A DNA stretch of 9,647 nucleotides from an uncultured Campylobacter sp. (GTDB lineage Bacteria; Campylobacterota; Campylobacteria; Campylobacterales; Campylobacteraceae), in assembly GCA_937896205.1 (NCBI GenBank), contig CALBNA010000285.1:1-9647 (forward strand), written 5' to 3'. The notes beneath the pieces are model-generated. The model was given only the letters and a program-made list of their open reading frames with translations, made no database searches and was not told the origin of the DNA. Position numbers and translations under genes: made by a program. This document shows, piece after piece, positions 6,495-9,647 of the stretch (position 1 is its first letter; every line of letters begins with the position of its first letter).

Positions 6495-7473
6495 CAAGTA
6501 GCCTTTTTGCCGCGTTTGCGATAGTCTGCGGCGCGATATCTCGCACGCAAAAGTCGCTTTTGTCTATCTTTTTCGCGTCTATTTTTTTGCCCGCGTCTAG
6601 CGTTAAATTTACGTGCGTAGCGTAGGCGTTTCTGCTTGCGGGTCGGTTGCCAAAAAGCGTGATAGAGGGGCGATTTTGCGCCCAGGCGATATGCGTCACG
6701 CCGCTATCGTTGCCGATAACTAGATCGCAGCTTGAGATGAAGCTCACGAGCTCTTTTAGGCTCAAATTTAGAGTTTTCGCGTTTGAGTTTTGGATCAAAT
6801 TTAGAGTCTCTTTTTCCTCTTTTTCGCCGTTAAAGCAGACGAAAATTTCATTTTTCGGCTCGTCTAGTAGCGCGATAACATCGCCAAATTTATCGTAAAT
6901 TTTACTTGGCTCGCTAGCAAAAGGAGCGATCAAAATTTTCTTTTTTGAGCTTTTAAATTTACTTTGCGAGGCGCTAAAACAAGGCTGTTTGGCTAAAATC
7001 TCATCCTCGCTAAAGCTAAACCCCAGAGCAAAAGCCGTAAGTTTTAAATTTCGCAAGATGATGTTTTTGGCGTAGTCGCAGCTAAATTTATGCCCGTAAA
7101 ACAGCGCCGCTAGCGGTTCTTTCACGCTAAATTTGTCAAATCCGTAACTGTTTTTGCCAAGAAGCTTCGCAACCACGGCGGATTTGAGAAGTCCTTGCAA
7201 GTCGATGACGTAGTCAAATTTGCCCTCTTGCTTGGCAGACGCAATCAGCTCCAAGCTTTTTTTGTATTCGCCGTTTTTTAGCGGTAGCGATACGACGCGC
7301 GAAATTTGCGGACAAAGGAATAAAATCTCGCTAAATTTAGCGTCGGCAAACCACGTTATTTTCGCTTTTGGTAGGTGCTTTTTGATAAACTGCAAAATAA
7401 CTACCGCGTGGACGATGTCGCCCAGGGCGGAGAGCTTGATAACGGCGATGTTTGGGCTTAAATTTTTACTCAT
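6487..7473 (-). CDS. waaC: Lipopolysaccharide heptosyltransferase I (WaaC)
   Basis: Adds the first L-glycero-D-manno-heptose from ADP-heptose to Kdo of lipid A, at the cytoplasmic face of the inner membrane; 328 residues, close to the family norm. IAVIKLSALGDIVHA at 9-23 holds the catalytic-region aspartate (D19). DLQGLLKSA at 91-99 is characteristic of WaaC. The interdomain SK (190-191) matches the lysine that contacts the sugar nucleotide. GNDSGVTHIAWAQ at 254-266 and ITLFG at 271-275 form the ADP-heptose site. It is the first gene of a four-gene minus-strand operon (waaC, waaM, WaaE-like, WaaQ-like) in which every junction overlaps. ATG 7473 has only a weak ribosome site. Expression probably starts in the 7474-7536 spacer. 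Confidence 0.93.
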   Translation of the reverse strand: MSKNLSPNIAVIKLSALGDIVHAVVILQFIKKHLPKAKITWFADAKFSEILFLCPQISRVVSLPLKNGEYKKSLELIASAKQEGKFDYVIDLQGLLKSAVVAKLLGKNSYGFDKFSVKEPLAALFYGHKFSCDYAKNIILRNLKLTAFALGFSFSEDEILAKQPCFSASQSKFKSSKKKILIAPFASEPSKIYDKFGDVIALLDEPKNEIFVCFNGEKEEKETLNLIQNSNAKTLNLSLKELVSFISSCDLVIGNDSGVTHIAWAQNRPSITLFGNRPASRNAYATHVNLTLDAGKKIDAKKIDKSDFCVRDIAPQTIANAAKRLLDA

Positions 7474-7491
7474 TTACCGCTTTTATAAAGA

Positions 7492-7527
7492 TTTTTAGCT
7501 ATCATTTTAGGCAAAAATAGCTAAAAA
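7492..7527. promoter_or_regulatory. Palindromic divergent promoter region between waaC and the exonuclease gene
   Basis: TTTTTAGCTAT (7492-7502) and ATAGCTAAAAA (7517-7527) are perfect 11-bp inverted repeats. Inside them TTTT (7505-7508) can pair with AAAA (7513-7516) around an AGGC tetraloop, leaving only a two-base CA bulge, so up to 15 pairs form. Candidate -10 elements lie within it on both strands: TATCAT at 7500-7505 for the plus-strand gene, and TAAAAT (plus-strand 7504-7509) preceded by TTTTTG for waaC. T-rich sequence ahead of the -10 fits Campylobacter housekeeping promoters. The right arm abuts the AAAAAAGG ribosome site (7523-7530). It could be an operator, a 5'-leader hairpin, or both; its role is inferred. 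Confidence 0.5.
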
Positions 7528-7536
7528 AGGTTTGAA

Positions 7537-8454
7537 ATGGCTAAAAATTATATCTGCGTTTTTGACTGCGAAACGGTGCCCGACACCGCGCTTTTGCGTA
7601 AAATTTACGGCTTTGATGGAAGCGACGCGGAGGTGGCGAGGCAGGCGTTTGCCGCGCAAAAGGCAGCAAGCGGAAGCGAGTTTTTACCCGTGATGTTTCA
7701 CTGCGTAGTGGCGATTTCAGCTGTGATGGCGGACGAATACGGTAAATTTTTGCGCGTAAGTACGATGAAGGGTGCAAACGAGCGCGAAATTCTAAATAAA
7801 TTTATTGGCTTCGTAAACTCGCACAACCCGCGCCTAGTTAGCTTTAACGGGCGAGGCTTTGACCTGCCGATGATTTTAACTCGCGCGATGAGGTATAACG
7901 TCTCGTTTCCGAGCTTTTACGAGGTCGAAAACAAGGAGCTCGGTAAAGGCAAATGGGACGGCAACTACCGCGACAGGTACAGCGGCAAATTTCACTTCGA
8001 TCTGCTCGATCACGTGAGCGAGTTTGGCTCCGTGCGCGGGCTAAAGCTCGATACGCTCTGCGCTAGCTTAAATTTACCAGGCAAATACGACGTGCACGGC
8101 GATCAGGTGATGGAGCTGTTTTTTGACGGCAAGATCGACAAAATCAACGAATACTGCGAAAGCGACGTGCTAAACACCTACTGGCTTTTCCTAAAATACG
8201 AGCTTTTGCGCGGAAATTTGACGCTGGATGATTACGCCGACGACATCTCGGTGATGAGCGAGTGGCTAGCGGCAAACTGCGCGCAGATGGGCTATACTCC
8301 GGTGTTTTGCGAGGCGGTCGATCGCGAACTAGTGCGCCTTGAGACGCAAAACTACGAGGATGAGCCAGAGCTTGACGAAGACGGCGAACAGGCCGGGGCA
8401 GAGGAGTACTACACCGAAGAAAATATGCCCGAGATAAATTTGGACGAGCAGTGA
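7537..8454 (+). CDS. Predicted 3'-5' exonuclease, DEDDy type (PolB-exonuclease-like)
   Basis: Member of the family of predicted 3'-5' exonucleases related to the DNA polymerase B proofreading domain, 305 residues, probably a cytoplasmic nuclease. FDCETVP gives D10 and E12 (Exo I). FNGRGFD at 103-109 is Exo II (Nx3FD). YCESD at 206-210 is Exo III (Yx3D), so all four acidic residues and the tyrosine of a DEDDy active site are present. The last 35 residues form a very acidic tail (many Glu and Asp) outside the nuclease domain. ATG 7537 has AAGG (7527-7530) six bases upstream. Homologues are sometimes labelled polysaccharide biosynthesis proteins because of where they sit, but the residues point to a nuclease. 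It is divergent from waaC, and its physiological substrate is unknown. Confidence 0.85.
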   Translation: MAKNYICVFDCETVPDTALLRKIYGFDGSDAEVARQAFAAQKAASGSEFLPVMFHCVVAISAVMADEYGKFLRVSTMKGANEREILNKFIGFVNSHNPRLVSFNGRGFDLPMILTRAMRYNVSFPSFYEVENKELGKGKWDGNYRDRYSGKFHFDLLDHVSEFGSVRGLKLDTLCASLNLPGKYDVHGDQVMELFFDGKIDKINEYCESDVLNTYWLFLKYELLRGNLTLDDYADDISVMSEWLAANCAQMGYTPVFCEAVDRELVRLETQNYEDEPELDEDGEQAGAEEYYTEENMPEINLDEQ

Positions 8455-8505
8455 GAACGGGCGCAAAAATACGCTAAAATAACGTCAAATCACAAAGGAA
8501 AAAAC
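8455..8505 (+). promoter_or_regulatory. Spacer with candidate -10 element and ribosome binding site
   Basis: The 51 bases between the exonuclease stop and the epimerase ATG contain GCTAAAAT at 8473-8480, whose TAAAAT could act as an extended -10. AAAGGA at 8494-8499, six bases before ATG 8506, is a good ribosome site. No terminator-like hairpin is visible, so read-through from the exonuclease gene is also possible. Confidence 0.4.
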
Positions 8506-9564
8506 ATGAAAATTTTAGTAACCGGAACGGCGGGATTTATTGGATTTCACTTGGCAAACGCCCTCGTAAAAAGAGGCGACGAGGTCGTCGGATACGACGT
8601 GATAAACGACTACTACGACGTAAATTTAAAGCTAGCGCGCCTAAAAACGGCCGGTTTTGATGTGAGCGAGATAGACTATGGCAAGCTTACCACCTCAAAA
8701 ACGCAGCCTAATTTAAAATTTATAAAAGCCGACCTGGCCGACGGCGAGACGATGAAAAAGCTTTTTGAGAGCGAGAAATTTGACTGCGTCGTAAATTTGG
8801 CCGCGCAAGCAGGCGTTCGCTACTCGCTCATAAATCCGCAAGCCTACATCGACAGCAACGTTACGGGCTTTATGAACATCCTAGAGTGCTGCCGCCACAA
8901 CCAAACCGCAAATTTAGTCTACGCAAGCTCTAGCTCGGTCTACGGCCTAAACGAAAATATGCCATTTAGTACGCACGAAGGTGTAAATCACCCGATCAGC
9001 CTCTACGCCGCGACTAAAAAAAGCAACGAAATGATGGCGCACACGTACTCGCATCTATTTGGCGTGCCGACTACGGGACTGCGATTTTTCACGGTTTACG
9101 GTCCGTGGGGGCGCCCCGATATGGCGCTGTTTTTGTTTGTAGACGCCGCGCTAAAAGGCAAGAAAATCGACGTCTTTAACTACGGCAAGATGAAGCGCGA
9201 CTTTACCTACGTGGACGACATCGTAAAAGGCATCATAAAATGTATCGACAACCCCGCAAAACCAAATCCCGCGTGGGACGCAAAGCATCCCGATCCAGCC
9301 ACCTCTAGCGCGCCGTTTAAGGTCTATAATATCGGCAACAACAGCCCCGTCGAGCTCATGGACTACATCAAGGCCGTCGAGCTAAAAATCGGCCGCGAGA
9401 TAGCAAAAAACTTCCTCCCGCTTCAAGCTGGCGACGTACCTGCGACCTATGCGGATGTGGGCGATTTGGTAGCGGACTTTGACTACAAGCCAAACACTAG
9501 CGTAAATGACGGGGTGGCTAGGTTTATCGAGTGGTACTGCGAGTTTTACGGGGTTAAAATTTGA
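8506..9564 (+). CDS. NAD-dependent sugar-nucleotide epimerase, UDP-glucuronate 4-epimerase-like
   Basis: Extended short-chain dehydrogenase/reductase of 352 residues that would interconvert a nucleotide sugar at C4, most likely UDP-glucuronate and UDP-galacturonate. GTAGFIG at 7-13 is the NAD-binding Rossmann glycine motif, with D31 ending the second strand. ASSSSVYG at 140-147 and YAATK at 167-171 supply the Ser and Tyr-x3-Lys catalytic residues. FTVYGPWGRPDMA at 195-207 is the signature of the UDP-glucuronate 4-epimerase (CapI/Gla) branch rather than GalE. RDFTYVDDIV (231-240) is also conserved. The length is typical. It probably feeds LOS or another surface glycan made by the neighbouring genes. 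Its stop overlaps the TTG start of the next gene. The exact substrate (uronate, or N-acetyl sugar) is inferred from the motif. Confidence 0.88.
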   Translation: MKILVTGTAGFIGFHLANALVKRGDEVVGYDVINDYYDVNLKLARLKTAGFDVSEIDYGKLTTSKTQPNLKFIKADLADGETMKKLFESEKFDCVVNLAAQAGVRYSLINPQAYIDSNVTGFMNILECCRHNQTANLVYASSSSVYGLNENMPFSTHEGVNHPISLYAATKKSNEMMAHTYSHLFGVPTTGLRFFTVYGPWGRPDMALFLFVDAALKGKKIDVFNYGKMKRDFTYVDDIVKGIIKCIDNPAKPNPAWDAKHPDPATSSAPFKVYNIGNNSPVELMDYIKAVELKIGREIAKNFLPLQAGDVPATYADVGDLVADFDYKPNTSVNDGVARFIEWYCEFYGVKI

Positions 9565-9647
9565 GATTTTTCGCGCTTTTGATCGCCGCCTTTTTAAATT
9601 TTACTTTGGCGGCGCAGAGCGAAAACATAAGCGGCACGAGCGCAGGT
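9561..9647 (+). CDS. N-terminus of an exported protein, truncated by the window end
   Basis: Only 29 codons are present. The frame begins at TTG 9561, overlapping the epimerase stop as TTGA, with GGGG at 9550-9553 seven bases upstream; an in-frame TAA at 9555 rules out a longer start. The peptide reads as a classic signal sequence: an Arg near the N-terminus, a hydrophobic core FFALLIAAFLNFTLAA, then a polar QSENISG, so cleavage after LAA is likely. There is no lipobox cysteine in the visible part. The mature protein would be periplasmic, outer-membrane or secreted. Its family cannot be identified from what is here. It is probably co-transcribed with the epimerase. Confidence 0.6.
   Translation, partial: MRFFALLIAAFLNFTLAAQSENISGTSAG

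Noticed and set aside
9106..9118. G-rich tract in the epimerase as a phase-variable repeat
   Set aside because: The run is only five G bases, too short to slip like the long poly-G tracts of phase-variable Campylobacter genes.

Overview
This window looks like a Campylobacter (Epsilonproteobacteria) chromosome segment carrying lipooligosaccharide (LOS) core genes. The evidence is the waaC-waaM-glycosyltransferase order, the very dense AAATTT/AAATTTA motif, and a moderate GC content with many GCG/CGC codons. The composition fits the C. showae/rectus/curvus/concisus side of the genus better than C. jejuni, but the species is inference. Bases 1-33 are not biological: they are an Illumina Nextera transposase adapter left on the contig end. 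The first gene is therefore truncated and its apparent ATG is artificial.

Layout. (1) Bases 35-2111, plus strand: the 3' portion of an O-antigen ligase/polymerase-type membrane protein (WaaL-like), overlapped by a polysaccharide deacetylase starting at TTG 1353. (2) Bases 2261-3559, plus strand: two unrecognised genes. The first is a membrane-anchored or secreted protein whose frame is cut by a single in-frame TGA at 2921 and then stays open for 52 more codons. The second is a small membrane protein with four hydrophobic segments. (3) Bases 3560-3757: a gene-free convergent spacer with nine AAATTT copies and nested inverted repeats. (4) Bases 3758-7473, minus strand: a tightly overlapping operon, waaC (heptosyltransferase I) > waaM/htrB (lipid A acyltransferase) > WaaE-like family 2 glycosyltransferase > WaaQ-like family 9 heptosyltransferase. 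(5) Bases 7474-7536: a divergent promoter spacer with a strong palindrome. (6) Bases 7537-9564, plus strand: a DEDDy 3'-5' exonuclease and a UDP-glucuronate 4-epimerase-like sugar-nucleotide epimerase. (7) Bases 9561-9647: the start of a secreted protein that runs off the window.

How the genes work together. WaaC and the WaaQ-like enzyme would add heptoses, WaaM would acylate lipid A, and the WaaE-like enzyme would add a hexose to the inner core, all at the cytoplasmic membrane. The WaaL-like protein would attach or polymerise glycan on the periplasmic side. The deacetylase may trim an N-acetyl group from a glycan intermediate. The epimerase supplies an activated sugar. The exonuclease is probably a DNA-metabolism neighbour rather than part of glycan synthesis.

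I see no tRNA, rRNA, CRISPR array, insertion sequence or defence system. The items most worth checking are the interrupted gene at 2261-3082, the roughly 25-fold excess of AAATTT (a form of the C. jejuni CtsM methylation motif RAATTY), and the palindromic divergent control region at 7492-7527.
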